Shown in pieces: positions 1-11,663 of a stretch of DNA of 64,000 nucleotides. This DNA comes from Prinsepia uniflora (taxonomy: Eukaryota > Streptophyta > Magnoliopsida > Rosales > Rosaceae): NCBI GenBank assembly GCA_032719365.1, contig CM064870.1, forward strand, positions 29,095,066 to 29,159,065. The letters run 5' to 3'. The notes under the pieces were generated by a model. The model saw only the letters and a program-made list of their open reading frames with translations, searched no databases and was not told the DNA's origin. Position 1 is the stretch's first letter; every line of letters begins with the position of its first letter. The position numbers and the translations under genes are program-made.

Positions 1-2336
1 AGACCAGGATACAAATATCCTCATATCGAGATGGTTTTATGGAACACATTTTATTATTCATTTCCAAAATATCACAAGGGCCCTGCCCCGAATTTCCATA
101 AAACCGTCATAAGTCCAAATAGTTGAATCAAATCCGAAATAGTTTATTCAATTCCATTTTAGGGTCCCCGACCCGAAATCACATATATAAGTCAACTGGG
201 CCCCTGGCCCGATTTCATAAGTCAACTGGGCCCCTGGCCCGATTCATAAGTTAATTGGGCCCCTGGCCCGATTTCATAATTCAATTGGGCCCCTGGCCCG
301 ATTAACAAGTTAACTGGGCCCCTGGCCCGATTCAACAAATTAACTGGGCCCCTGGCCCGATTTTACTTTATCAAATCCGTAACCGTTTCATGAAATCATA
401 TCCATCCATATTTATGGAAATCATGCAAATCCAGAAAACCTCGATTCACGTGCAAACACGTAAATCGCCTCGAAATGCGTGAAAACATATAAATTCACTG
501 ATATCCAAAATAAATCATATAATCCCAATTATAACAATCATGAAACAGTTATGCATGCATCGAATTTATAAAACCAATGTCCACTCACAGACCGTTTAAC
601 CGAGCGTCTCGATACGCGTGCCATAGGCCTTCCCGGGCCACACCACTAACACCGGGACTCCCAATCCTGTTCAAAACACATTAGAGGATTACTAACCTCA
701 TCATTAACATCCTATTTAAATCCCGTAATTTTCCTGAATTTTTAAGTATTTTTAAACTGGATTTAAAACCTTCGGACATCCCGAACAATAACGAAACAGG
801 ATCCGATCGACACGAAACCAACGCTAAAATGTTCGTTACATTGAATAGGACAAAAGTCATGTTGGAAGTTTCCCAAAATTACCTCACACGCGCCCCCACG
901 CGCCGGTTGAACTCCCTGCGCGTGAAACCCACGCGACGGGTACTGTTCATCGTCGTTCAGGCCCGAATGACTGGTAAACGGGTCGCCGTGACCCGCGGGC
1001 CAACCCGACTGGTTCTCCGCCGTTCCTCGATCATTTTCGACAGGGTTTCCTCCTACAAGATCGTCTGAGTTAAACTAGGAGTTCTGTGGAAACAAAAACA
1101 AGGAACAACGTCAAGATCCTTACCTCCCCGATCGAGAAGCTCACGGCCAAAACTCCGCCGTCGACTGCTCACGGCTCCGACCACCATTCCTTTCAAAAAC
1201 GGTCCCCACAGACTCGTTTCATCCTCTAGATCATCATCCCAATCACCAGATTGAACGAAAGACAGTAAAACCCATCCTGCCATTTTAGACCCGAGAACGA
1301 ACTCGCGGGTTTAGGCTCCCTTCGTCGCCGTGGTCACCACCGTGGCCACCGAAACGCCTAGTTTGATCCCAGAAACTCCTTCCACCTCTCCAACACGGTC
1401 AAACACCGGTCTCCATCGACTTCCAATTTCCTGAGTTTCGGATCCCTCTGTTTTCCCCTCCGCCGTCATCTCCACCGTCTCCCTCCGTCACCCAGCTCAC
1501 CACCGTCATCCTTCCGCCCATACCAGCAGTTGGTCTCACTCCCACGCACAAAGGAGATGGGCTGGTGTGAGTGTGTGCTCAATTTCTTCACGGGCAGAGG
1601 AAGAATGAAAAATGAGGAAGGGAGGTATCAGATGAATAAGGAAATGGACGGTGGGGATGTGCATCAGCATAATAGATGAAGGGCTGAGATTGAAAACAGA
1701 GATAAGATGGATGGCCCAGATCAAAAGGTGAAAATAAGTGGGAATTCTTTTAATTATTTAAATCCTATAATTTAATCAAATCACACCAATCCAGATCTGA
1801 TCCCAATATTTAAGTTTAGTGGTCCACGTGTCCCACTCAGAATCTCAGACCAATCAGAGAGCGCCACATGTCCTCGCCTCGTAATGCGTGCATAACGAAC
1901 CCAAACTTCCGTGACCCATAACTTCGTCGTCGAATCTCCGATTTCGGCGTGCCACCTGTCGTTGGATTCGCATCGATGAAACCTACGTAACGGTTCTTGG
2001 CCCTTGGCCATCGGGCATCCTGGTCAAAAAGTCAACATTTGCCCCTATTTCGTCCAAATTACGAAAACGCCCTTGAACTTCCGTACATCATAACTTTCAC
2101 CACGAACGTCGGAATCGAACGTGCCACCTGTCTATGAACTCGTTACGTCCCGAACTACGTCACGGTCATCGGTCAAAGTCCATTTGACCATCCGAAATAA
2201 AAGTCAACGTTTTTGCCCACACCTAGGGGCAAAACGGTCATTTTGCACAATTCGTCCGAAATCGCCCAACTAATCCCAGATTAGTGAATCACAATTAAAT
2301 ATTATTAAATCCCGATATTCGGGACGGGTCGTTACA
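1..2336 (-). mobile_element. Truncated LTR of the TGTAACGACCC family (solo LTR or element end)
   Basis: The right boundary is the family end: on the minus strand it reads TGTAACGACCCGTCCCGAA starting at 2336. The other end lies outside the window. Conserved family blocks are visible: TGCATGCAT near 553 followed by GTCCACTCACAG near 583, a tandem array at 190-362, and two diverged copies of a unit of roughly 170 bp at about 1915-2250. No PPT-like or gag-like sequence follows 2336; instead there is probable host exon sequence. This suits a solo LTR or the end of an element lying to the left. Open frames inside are short and unlike any family I know. Confidence 0.85.
190..362. repeat. Six-copy tandem array, about 30-bp unit with a GGGCCCCTGGCCC core
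   Basis: Six successive units share the core gggcccctggcccga, with variable A/T-rich spacers. The core is an inverted repeat: GGGCC pairs with GGCCC across CCT. The array sits in the central module of the LTR, where other LTRs in the window carry arrays of different sequence. Confidence 0.9.
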
Positions 2337-2513
2337 CAGGATCTATGAGTTCATCTTCTCGTCCTCTTAAGCCATACCCACTAATGATAATTTCTTGGAT
2401 TGGCCTAATGTTATTTCAATGGATATATCATCCAGAGGGTTTGATGGCTATACTTCAAACCCCAGCAAACATCCAGATGAGATTTTATTAAGAGATTTTA
2501 TTAACATTCCTTC

Positions 2514-5215
2514 TGACACAACCCACCCCCAAATCCCCGGTATTAAGGGATAAGTCATGCTCCCGTCTAACCCACGTGTGACACAAAAACTAAACACCTG
2601 TCTAATTTTCATGGAGTATGTAAGCTAGACAAGGGATACCCAGGTCAACATACCAAAAACGATGTCTGGTTTCTCAAGGTGCGCAGAAACCACTGTGGAT
2701 CGCGTGTGTGATGTCTCCGTCTCACTAACAACAACCCGCACCGCAACAACAACCTGGAGGGTATCGAAAAACATAAAAGACTGTGAGTGGACAAAAATAG
2801 ATATAAGTGCAGAAAATATTTTAGAAGAAAAGACATTTATACCTTCCACGTAAAATCAATGTATGCATTCGAAAACCATTTCATTTCCAAAGTAAGAAAA
2901 CCGTTTATGAAAACCAGCAATCCTTTCCTTTTCTCAAACCTCGGGCCTTAGCCCAAAACCATAAATCAAAAGCAAAGTACGGGAACTCAGCTCAAAAATC
3001 CACAAATCCAAATCATCCGGGCCACAGCCCAAAACATCTGAAAGCCATGGGAAAATCAATAGTAAATCACAAGTCAATCAATCTGCTGGATCTCATATCA
3101 CCGAGTCTTTAAACTCAAAACACATATATCAGGCCTTTCAGGAATATCAACGAGTCTTTAAACTCAAAATACATACAATAGGCCTCGAGGGATATCATAA
3201 TAACCGAGTCTTTAAACTCACGAGTCTTTAAACTCAAAACATATCAATCAAGGGCCTCCCCAATCACATCAATTAACCGGTTCTTTAAACCCAAAACCAG
3301 ATCCAGCCATAGCAACGGGTCTTTAAATCCAAAACTATTTTCAAATCATACAAAATCCATAAAATCGTCAAAATCCAAGTTCCAAAACCAAATACGAAAT
3401 CATCATTTGAAATCCTGATTTCAAATCCATATCTCACATGAAAACTGAAATTCGAAATCATTAGAAACTAGATTCACATTTAGAAACAGGGCCTCAAGCC
3501 CGAAATCACTTTCCGAAATTCATGTGTAAATCCTTGAATTCAAATCAAAATTCAAATCCCAAAACTAAATCATCAAAATCATATCAAATCACAACATAAG
3601 ACAGAATCTCGTAAAACGTGCAAATACGTAAAATATCTCGAAATACGTGCAAAGCGGAAATCATAAAGATCACAAGCATAAACATAGAAATCACATATAA
3701 AAAACAAAGAAAACATTTATGCATGCATCATAATTTAGAAAGTAAATTCCACTCACAGACCATTCGCGATGCCGCCTCGATATGCATGCAATATGCCGTT
3801 CCCTGCTAATCCACTATCACCAGACTTCCCGAATCTGTCCAAATCACATTCTAAGGTCACTAACTACTTCAATATGCTTCTACTAAATCCCCGTAATTTT
3901 CCCGAAGTTTTAACTATATTTAAACTTGATCATAAACCTTCGAACATCCCGAATCCTATCGAAACGATATCCGATTGACTGGAAACCAGTCCCAAAATGT
4001 TCGCTATATCGATACGATAAAAAGTCATGTTGACAACTTCCCCAGGAACAGTACCATGCGCCCTCACGCACTGGTACTATTCATTGTCGTCAACCTCGGG
4101 AAACCCGATCCAAACCAATATGGTTCAACCCAGTCGAATTCGAATCGACGAGGCCGGTTTTCGTCCATTTTGATCCGTTTTCAGTCCTATTTCGTCCATT
4201 AGTTTCATCCTTCCATTCCTAATCAATCTAGCTACTTAAAACATAAAAACCAAGTCCATATATCGCCTTCCCGATCGATGATTAAAATCCAGTTTTTTCC
4301 ATCTCTGCGTCTGGCCGTCACAGACCATCACATGCCTCAGTTTTGGTCCCTTTGAACTCCTCTCAAGCTTCATAACCTCATCCAAGCAATCCATTTGATT
4401 ATTAACGGTCAAAACGCAGTTTACCAAATTCAAATCGAAATAGGGAACTCACGGGTTCTTACCTCTGTGCACCGTCACGAACACCGTCGTGCGTTGCCGT
4501 GGCCACCACCAGCTTCGTCCTATCTCCTCCTTCCATTTTTAGTCACAAACCACAGACAAAAGACCACATTTGAGGGTGCTTGGATGGAAGAAGTGCACGT
4601 ATATTCTGTTTTTCAAGGTGTCTTGGTTGCCGTCCACGACGACCCATCACCAGGGCATCATTACTCTCATCTCTTCCTACTCTCCCACTTCCTTCACACA
4701 CATCACGGGTCTGGGTTTGAAGGACATGGGTTCACGATCACATACAACCCTATGTTCCTTTGTTTTTCCAAACCGTGCCAACCATCACAAATATCTTCAT
4801 CCCTTTTTAAAAACCATTTTGTGGCGGTTTCCAAGGTTCCACAGCCTTCCAGACATAGGACAAGTGTCCTTGTTTAATTGGGCACAATTCCCAATGCAAG
4901 TTGCACATGACCAAAATACCCTTTGCACAAAATTACCAAAATGCTCATATACTTCTGAACGTCATAACTTCCTCTTCGAATGTCAGAATCGGGCGTGTTG
5001 CTTGTCTACGGACTCGTGAAGTCCCTAATTACGTCACAGGCTTCGGCCAAAGTCCATTTTTCCGCCCGAATCAAAAGTCAACAGTTTTCCCATTCTAGGG
5101 GCAAAACCGTCATTTTGCACCGTCCGTTTGAAATCACCCAACTAATCACCGATTAATCTCACTAATCCATCATTAATCACTAATCTAATCCCAAAATCCA
5201 AGACGGGTCGTTACA
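2514..5215 (-). mobile_element. Solo LTR, complete, TSD CCTTC
   Basis: It begins TGACACAACCCACCCCC at 2514 and ends AAGACGGGTCGTTACA at 5215. It is flanked by identical 5-bp duplications CCTTC at 2509-2513 and 5216-5220. It reads on the minus strand when the TGTAACGACCC end is taken as the LTR start. Family blocks: TGTGAGTGGACAAAAA near 2781, central arrays with gagtctttaaactc, and TGCATGCAT near 3721 with CCACTCACAG near 3749. The internal region and second LTR are missing, so recombination between LTRs has removed them. Confidence 0.9.
3095..3320. repeat. Array of dyad units of the GAGTCTTTAAACTC type
   Basis: Imperfectly spaced copies of gagtctttaaactc near 3103, 3151, 3205 and 3220 are followed by related units with altered arms (ggttctttaaaccc, gggtctttaaatcc). 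Spacers include gggcct and ggcctc words. It occupies the central module of the solo LTR. Confidence 0.8.
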
Positions 5216-5316
5216 CCTTCACCTCTGCTACTTATTTAATTCCTTATTGTTAGATTTCTTTATTTCTCACTTTGATACTGCTTGAAACACGCGAGGATCA
5301 TTTGTTTGTGAATAAA

Positions 5317-6949
5317 GTTGTTCACACGATATTTCCATGATCTGGAAATTACTATTTGCGTGTCTATTCTTTGGTACTGCTTCAGCACGATCATATGTGT
5401 ATTATTAAATTTTGTGTAAAATTATTAAGATGTTTCAAAAATTAGGTTGCAAACATGGAGGTAGTTTTGTAGCAGTTGTTGTGACCTGAGGCACTCTTAG
5501 GGCTGTTTTCTAGCAGTAATGTTTCTAGGGAAACTTTTTTAAAATTTTATGTTTATAGCTATCTATATTAGTTCACAGCATTCTGATAAGTTAATAGTCA
5601 TCAGAGGTCCTGGAGATGAAGAAGAAGGCGCAGGTGGTGATGGTGAGAGACCGAGAGAGAGAGAGAGAGTGCGGTCTTGAAGATGAAGATGAAGGTGACA
5701 GAGGTGATGATGAGCGTACACGAAGATGAAGCCGAAAGCACTAGAGGCGATGCTGAGAGTACACGAAGATGAAGATCAATGATGGTCCTTGTTCTCACTA
5801 TGCGCCACAGCCTTTACTTTCATGAAGACTAGCGATCCTATTGTATGTCCTTTTTGGCCAACCTTGTTAACAGGTTCAATGACAGTGAAAAGGGTTATCT
5901 CCAAGCTCCTCAAGGCTAGCTTCTGGTACCCACTTTTGTCGATGAATGTCCTCTCAACCTCATTGGCATAATTTTCTCCAACTTTTACATTTATTTTCTA
6001 ACTGCTGCACTCTTTTTCCTTCGACTAGATTTTTATCCCGAAAGCTTTTTCCTAACAAGATTTTTTAACGAGGCAGCACCTCAAACTTTATCATCATTCT
6101 CACTTGAGGATATATGTATTACTAGTATAGTACCTAGTGAGTTATCAGTAATTTTTCTTTTTTTAGTTCCTCGTGAATCATTTTAGGTCGCAAATCTTTT
6201 TAAATTTTGCTATCGTTAATGTTGATCACGTTTGGGTGCTTGATAGGTTATACGCCTATCTATTGTATTTTTCAGCGTGTTTCAATAAAACATCTCTTCT
6301 AAAAAAAACAAAAATAGAAAGAGAAAAGAAAAAGGAATTTAGTATATAATTTTTTATTTAAAATATGGAGTCAACAACTTGTTTCTGGATTTAAGGTAAC
6401 AAACTTAATTCAAAAGCTTTGGTCTGGCAAAAAAAAATGTTAAAAAAAATAAAAATGAATAAAAACGTTTAACGATGGGTGATCTATATCATAAAAAATG
6501 TGTACGGTAAGTAGTATGAATGTTGAATATTGAAAATAAATTTGTTCGCAAAATACGTAAATTTGAATATTTGATTTTGAGGCGTGTATATAGGTCACAC
6601 ATGTGACATGCCTGATGTTTGATGTATGATGTTGATGTATGGTGCATGCAGTAGATGGATATATCAGGTATACGTGTAGAACATTGCAAAACATAAGGGC
6701 TATTGTGGAAATTTCAAAGTAAAGGAAATTGGGTTGGTGGGTCTTTTTTCCATCCAAAATCCAAATCAATAATCATCTAAAAATTCATCAGCAAAATGGA
6801 CCTTCATCATCACCATTTTGGTACGTTGTGAGAGAAGGTCCAAAAAGGCAGAGCTGCGTAAACGGACGATCCAAGCGCAAAAACAAATACCCTTTTCCTT
6901 TTTATTTTCTTCTCTCTTTCGACTCTCATCATCATCAATTCATCAGCAC
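5317..6949. other. Intergenic stretch with GA-rich simple repeat and AT-rich DNA
   Basis: Left of the CID gene. 5600-5780 is a purine-rich low-complexity block built from gaagatgaag words, including gtacacgaagatgaag twice (near 5716 and 5759) and a (GA)n run near 5655. A poly(A)-like AATAAA followed by an A-rich run lies near 6283-6320. No complete gene was recognised; the one open frame of note is listed separately. Confidence 0.6.
5776..5997 (-). CDS. Unassigned open frame, possible exon remnant
   Basis: On the minus strand 73 codons are open before a TGA at 5778-5776, with no ATG at the left end. The peptide has a natural look, for example ANEVERTFIDKSGYQKLA and VGQKGHTIGSLVFMKVK. I could not assign it to a family. 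The antisense plus-strand frame 5789-5971 is open too, so one is a shadow of the other or both are chance. It could be an exon of a decayed gene. Confidence 0.2.
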   Translation of the reverse strand, partial: KINVKVGENYANEVERTFIDKSGYQKLALRSLEITLFTVIEPVNKVGQKGHTIGSLVFMKVKAVAHSENKDHH

Positions 6950-6954
6950 TGAAA

Positions 6955-7250
6955 AAATATATAAATATTATTTACCTATCTCCTTATCAAATTGCGGACT
7001 TTTTTTTCTTTCACTTCCGTACTAAAGCGATCTTTAAGGTGGCTTCATTTCTATGGAGTTGGTCTAGATAAAGAGGTGACGTTTCTTTCTCCAGTGAAAA
7101 TCATCGTCTGTGTTTTTGTTGAAATTAGTATTTGATCTTTATTGTTCTGGGAATTAAATGATCTATTTTATGTGATCAAGATTTTGCAGATACTTTCGGG
7201 GCAAAAAATACAGTCTTTGAATCTAATAAATAAAAAGGCAGTCTTTGATC
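6955..7250 (+). promoter_or_regulatory. Promoter and 5' UTR of the CID gene, possible 5' UTR intron
   Basis: A TATA-like TATATAAATA lies at 6958-6967, preceded by a C/T-rich stretch (6890-6930). The leader of about 250 bases may contain an intron: TTTTGCAG at 7182-7189 is a good acceptor, with a candidate donor AAG|GTGGCT at 7039. The translation start is ATG at 7251. TTG at 7245 is in frame but would not be used in a plant gene. Confidence 0.5.
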
Positions 7251-10200
7251 ATGGCGGTGGCCGAGAATGCACCAAATTTCGACAATACAGTAGTGTCATC
7301 AGAGTCGAATGCACCGAACGATGTTGAAAACCCCAAACCCAGAGTTGATTCCTCTGTGGTTTTGAGTGAGGAGACCAATTTACAGTCTAACGGCGGCAAC
7401 GATCAGAATCCGCAGCAGAAGTTTCAGAACCAGGAGAAAGTGATAACTTTCTCAGTTCCCACCAGCAATCTCAAGGCTCAAATGGGACAGGCCCTAAATG
7501 GGTTGGAGACCAATGGAGTTGATAACCATCAGACGGTGGCGGTCAAGTCCGGTGGGTATGGAATTGATCGGGAGTCTGATGGGGTGAGCAATGGAGGGGA
7601 TGGGGATGAGAATTTTAAACGTGATATGAGAGATTTAGCGGAGTTGCTCTCCAAGCTGAATCCCTTGGCTAAGGAATTTGTGCCTCCCTCACTTGTCAAC
7701 AATCATGGGTTTACTCTTGCTGATGGCTTTGGCTATGTCAACAATTTTGTAGTTTCTGCCAGCGCCAATAGCTTTATTGGTAGAAGGGTATGTGTGATCT
7801 TTTCATTTCGTTACCAAGGTTTTTAAGTTTTTCTGTTTGGTTACTGAGAAATGAAGTGATGACAAAGGTTGTTTTTTCTTTTGTTATGTTTCTGAAAGGC
7901 AAATATTTTCTTTTTGGGTTCACTTGAGTGGGGATGTGCCATACAGTGATGGGCTGTTGCATGATGGAGATATCATATCACAATTTTGTTTCCTTTTGCT
8001 TTCAACATATGAAATTCTCCTGTTCTTTATGGTTTTATGTTAATTCTCCATTCATTTTAGACTTTTAGTTATCTAGAAATTTCATTGATCTGACTACCAA
8101 GCCTTGTATAATTTGCTTGTTTTTTCTTCTTCGACAGAAGAAAAATGGCTATAGTCAAGGCCGGCGAAGGAACTATTACAAAATGAGTTTGGCACAGAGG
8201 GAGGAGATGATTAGGAGAACTGTTTATGTATCTGATATTGATCAGCAGGTAATAAATGCTGTTTATGATTGTGGCATGTTGATTTTCCTTTTTGTATCAA
8301 ATAATAATAGTTGCAGAAGTGCCACTCATTTTTCTGCATACTAGGTCACTGAAGAAAATCTGGCTGCTCTCTTTCTTAGTTGCGGACAGGTAACTGAGAT
8401 TTCACTTTTATCATCCGCATTTGTTCAATAGGGATAATAAAAGCTTAGTGAATTATAGTTCTGATTTCCTTTTTTTTTTGTCTTTTCTCTAAAGGTTGTT
8501 GACTGTCGCGTATGCGGTGATCCAAACTCCATCCTTCGATTTGCCTTTATTGAGTTTACTGATGAAGGTATTATTAAAAGCTAATCTACTTCAGCTACAT
8601 TGGCTTATCTATGTCTTGGTTACTTATAATTGTTGAATTTTGTTGTGTTTTGCTGAATCAAAAAATTTATGCTTGCAGATGGTGCAAGGGCTGCTTTGAG
8701 TCTGTCAGGAACCATGCTTGGCTATTACCCAGTGAGAGTGCTGCCTTCAAAGACCGCAATCGCACCTGTTAATCCAACATATTTGCCGAGGGTGAGGACC
8801 ATATTTGACTGCTTATCATCAAAGTGATTCATTATACAATTTTGCTTTAATTTACTTATATTTATGTTTATTGTAGATTGAGTGTTACAAAGTGATTCAT
8901 TATTCAATTTTGCTTTATTTTACTTATTCTTTACTTACTGAGTTTTATTTTATATTTTTTATTATATCCAGTCTGATGATGAGCGTGAGATGTGCTCAAG
9001 AACCATCTATTGTACAAATATTGACAAGAAGGTATTTTTCAACTTTTTAATCTTGTCTGGGTGTTTTAGTACCAAAACTATAGTTCATGTTCCTGATTTG
9101 TTTATTCTCTTAATGTAGGTTACTCAGGCTGACGTCAAGCTCTTTTTTGAATCTCTTTGTGGAGAGGTTGGTTTTTGGTCCGTGACAAATGTTTAATGAT
9201 GTTTGTTCTAAAACTGCAACCTTATCGCATGGACCTTTTTCTGGTTTACATAGGTTCAAAGGCTGAGGCTACTTGGTGATTACCATCATTCCACACGCAT
9301 TGCTTTTGTTGAATTTACAGTGGTAAGGGCCTAAAGGATCTTTTTGTTTATGCTGCATTTTTAAGCACTCGTACGCCTTGCTGTATTATGTGCCCTGTGA
9401 GTGTGTGTGCGTGGTTACTTTTCTCTGTCAAAGCTAAGGCACATAACTTAGTTCATGCACGCTATAGTGTCTTCTAATTACGCACGGTCTTGATAATCTC
9501 AATCATTTTTACATTTCTTTTTGTTATTACTTTCAGTTAAATGTCCGGACTTTTATCTTATGTGCTAATTAGTCTTTGATCGGCCATAAACACAAAGTCT
9601 TGATAATCTCAATATTTTTTACATTTCTTTTTGTTATAACTTTCAGTTAAATGGCCAGACTTTTATCTTATGTGCTAATTAGTCTTTGATCAGCCATAAA
9701 CACAATACTGCATTCCCTTTCTTTTTTCAGTGTATTCCAAGATTTTGATCACTTTTACTAGTTTTCTGTAATACTTATGGTCTGTATATAAATAGCTTTA
9801 AATCTAGAATAATTTGTAATTGCCATTTTTTTACTACTGGTTCAGAATCACAGAATTTTATTTTATCGTTTTTATGTTTTTGGTCAACTTCACTAATGTT
9901 AAATGGTCTGATTCCAACAGAATAGTCTTCAACCATTGTCGTTTTATTCTTATTGGGGATATTAAAACTTCCCCTTATCATCTTAAATGATGGGGTACAG
10001 AATTCAAAATATCATCTGGAATTCCTGGACCATTTACAACATGTGTGTGCTGGGGTTGTAACTCTTTCTCTATATAGAACTAAGAACATCTGTAATTTAT
10101 GTAGTACTAATCTGGGAACTATTCTTATTGCATATTTTCACTGTTGCAGGCTGACAGCGCAATTGCTGCTCTGAACTGTAGTGGAGTAGTTCTGGGATCA

Positions 10201-10374
10201 CTGCCGATAAGGTCAGTTTGCAGAATTTTTAGCTTAAACTGTTCTCTTCCTTAATGTTCTTTTAGAAGCAATTTACCTTGGACTGCCTTTTCATTTTTTT
10301 CGTGTTACCTCTGCAGGGTAAGCCCGTCAAAGACGCCCGTTCGCCCCCGTAATCCTCGCTCCCCGTTGCAGTAA
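7251..10374 (+). CDS. CID: CID-family protein (PAM2 motif plus two RRMs), ten exons
   Basis: Exons 7251-7787, 8138-8248, 8345-8389, 8495-8567, 8679-8791, 8972-9031, 9119-9166, 9254-9322, 10150-10211 and 10317-10374 join in frame through GT-AG introns to 391 codons plus TAA. The N-terminus is acidic and polar. Residues 133-148 (LSKLNPLAKEFVPPSL) are a PAM2 motif, which in known family members binds the MLLE/CTC domain of poly(A)-binding protein. A basic patch (QGRRRNYYK, about 186-194) precedes RRM1 (about 206-282; TVYVSDI, LRFAFIEF) and RRM2 (about 303-380; TIYCTNI, TRIAFVEF). This order and the C-terminus KTPVRPRNPRSP match the plant CID8-CID13 group, cytoplasmic or nuclear RNA-binding partners of PABP; which member is not decidable here. 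All key residues are present and no frame break is seen, so the gene looks functional. It points toward the RRM gene at 14.8 kb, with a fold-back element between. Confidence 0.95.
9489..9708. repeat. Tandem duplication, 110-bp unit, in CID intron 8
   Basis: Two adjacent copies start with cttgataatctcaat at 9489 and 9599 and differ at only a few bases. They lie within the longest intron (9323-10149), away from the splice sites. Confidence 0.9.
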
Positions 10375-10952
10375 ACCTACCTTTTCATGTTTATGGACAA
10401 GTTTACTTCTGATAGATATATGGACATATGCATACAGAGACTGATATTTCGGCGTATTATGTTTATCTATGCTTTTGTCCTGGTCGCTGGTTACTACTAC
10501 AAAGGGTTATTTGTGGGTTTAATTTTAAATTGTAGAGTTGGATGGAATTCTGAGGAGCTAATGGTTTAATTTTACGTTTGACTCTATGTTGAACTATGGG
10601 TTTTTAACTTACTCTAATCTCATCTACATCTGCTTTTCTAGTTATTTACTATGGACAGTTTTTACATGAAAGAGCTGAATCAACATACATAAACTAATCT
10701 TGTTGGCTTCATCTTTAATTTTTGTCCTCCTTTTCAGATGAAATAGCTTAAACTTTTCTCCTGATTTATAATTGTGGCTTTGACCATGTAACACTAAACA
10801 TCTAGAAGGTGCCGTCTTTATTTGTATAGTTCCCCAAAACAAAGTTATTTTAGATATATATATATATATATATATGTGGTTATTGACAATGAAAGGATGT
10901 ATACAAAGTGTTACGAAAGAAAATAAGTAGATATATGGTGGTTGTTTATGTA
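10375..10952 (+). other. 3' UTR and downstream flank of the CID gene
   Basis: This is AT-rich non-coding DNA following the stop. It includes a short (TA)n microsatellite near 10855-10875. I see no strong AATAAA; the real poly(A) site is not decidable from sequence. Confidence 0.5.
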
Positions 10953-11663
10953 CAAAATGTGCCAACTTAGGAAGTGAATGTTGTTCTGTTACGTGTCTTC
11001 GAATAGACCTGAAAAAAAAAGAGCCGGTGTGGTATCAGCCCAAAGGTATTTCGACGCTCAAGTCAGTAGTCGGTCTAAGTGGTAAGGGGTGTGGTCATAA
11101 GTGTACTGTGAAAGTAGTTGTCAATAGTAAATATTTAGTTACCTTTATATGACAAATGAACCCCTTATGTATGGCTATGGTGAGTATAATAATTACTTTT
11201 TTCTGATGTGGGACAAATGTCAGTTGCTGTGGGGTCGACACGTGGGGGTAGGGGATGTCCATGTGTCGGCATTGGCTAGGCCCTACTAGGGTTTGCTTGT
11301 TTGAGTGAGTCTGGACCCCTTGGGCATGCGTTGGGCAGAGGTACTGGGCCCTCGTGTCGGTCTGGGCCGACACACTAACCGACGGAAGCTGGTCCTCCAG
11401 AGTCAGCCTGTGGCCAGTGCTAGCAGAGGGCTGGACCTCTAGGTCGGTCTAGGCCGACGTGCTGACCGACAGAGGGTTGTGCCTCTGGGGTATGTCTGGG
11501 CTGATGTATTGGGTAGCGGATTAGGCCTCCTGGTCAGTCTGGGCCCCTTGGTCGGTCTGGGCCAATATGGTATGAACAGAAATTCCCCAAGTTTGTGACC
11601 GAGGTGAAATTTCTCAGTTGGGGATTTCTAAAAAAAAGTGCCCCAGACCGGATGTGCATGCAT
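10953..11663 (+). repeat. Left arm of fold-back inverted repeat
   Basis: Pairs with 13166-13906. It is rich in tcggtctgggccga words, themselves partly dyad-symmetric (near 11358, 11440, 11550). Confidence 0.85.

Larger units (their letters stand above)
2371..5239 (+). pseudogene. Possible last coding exon of an unidentified gene, split by a solo LTR
   Basis: A frame is open from 2371, just after a pyrimidine-rich stretch ending in TTAAG that could be a splice acceptor. It runs to the LTR insertion at 2513 and includes the peptides LDWPNVISMDISSRGFDGY and KHPDEILLRDFINIPS. Taking out the LTR (2514-5215) and one copy of the TSD CCTTC, the frame continues at 5221 for SPLLLI and stops at 5237-5239. 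A canonical AATAAA follows at 5311-5316, as expected for a 3' UTR. As it stands, translation would run about 13 codons into the LTR. I do not recognise the protein. Upstream exons would lie left of the truncated LTR, outside the window. This is inference from an open frame, its composition and the poly(A) signal. Confidence 0.35.

Noticed and set aside
3095..3320. CRISPR-like spaced repeats
   Set aside because: Units are short, variably spaced and in a plant LTR; no cas genes, eukaryotic context.
4395..5019. Overlapping frames of 149-160 codons in the solo LTR
   Set aside because: Two frames of similar length overlap on the same strand, with no known domain; stop-poor C-rich LTR DNA explains them.
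7245..7250. Earlier TTG start for the CID protein
   Set aside because: Plant genes use ATG; ATG at 7251 is followed by MAVAEN, a natural family start.
10853..10876. TATA box at a TA run
   Set aside because: Simple (TA)n microsatellite downstream of the CID gene, with no gene start after it.
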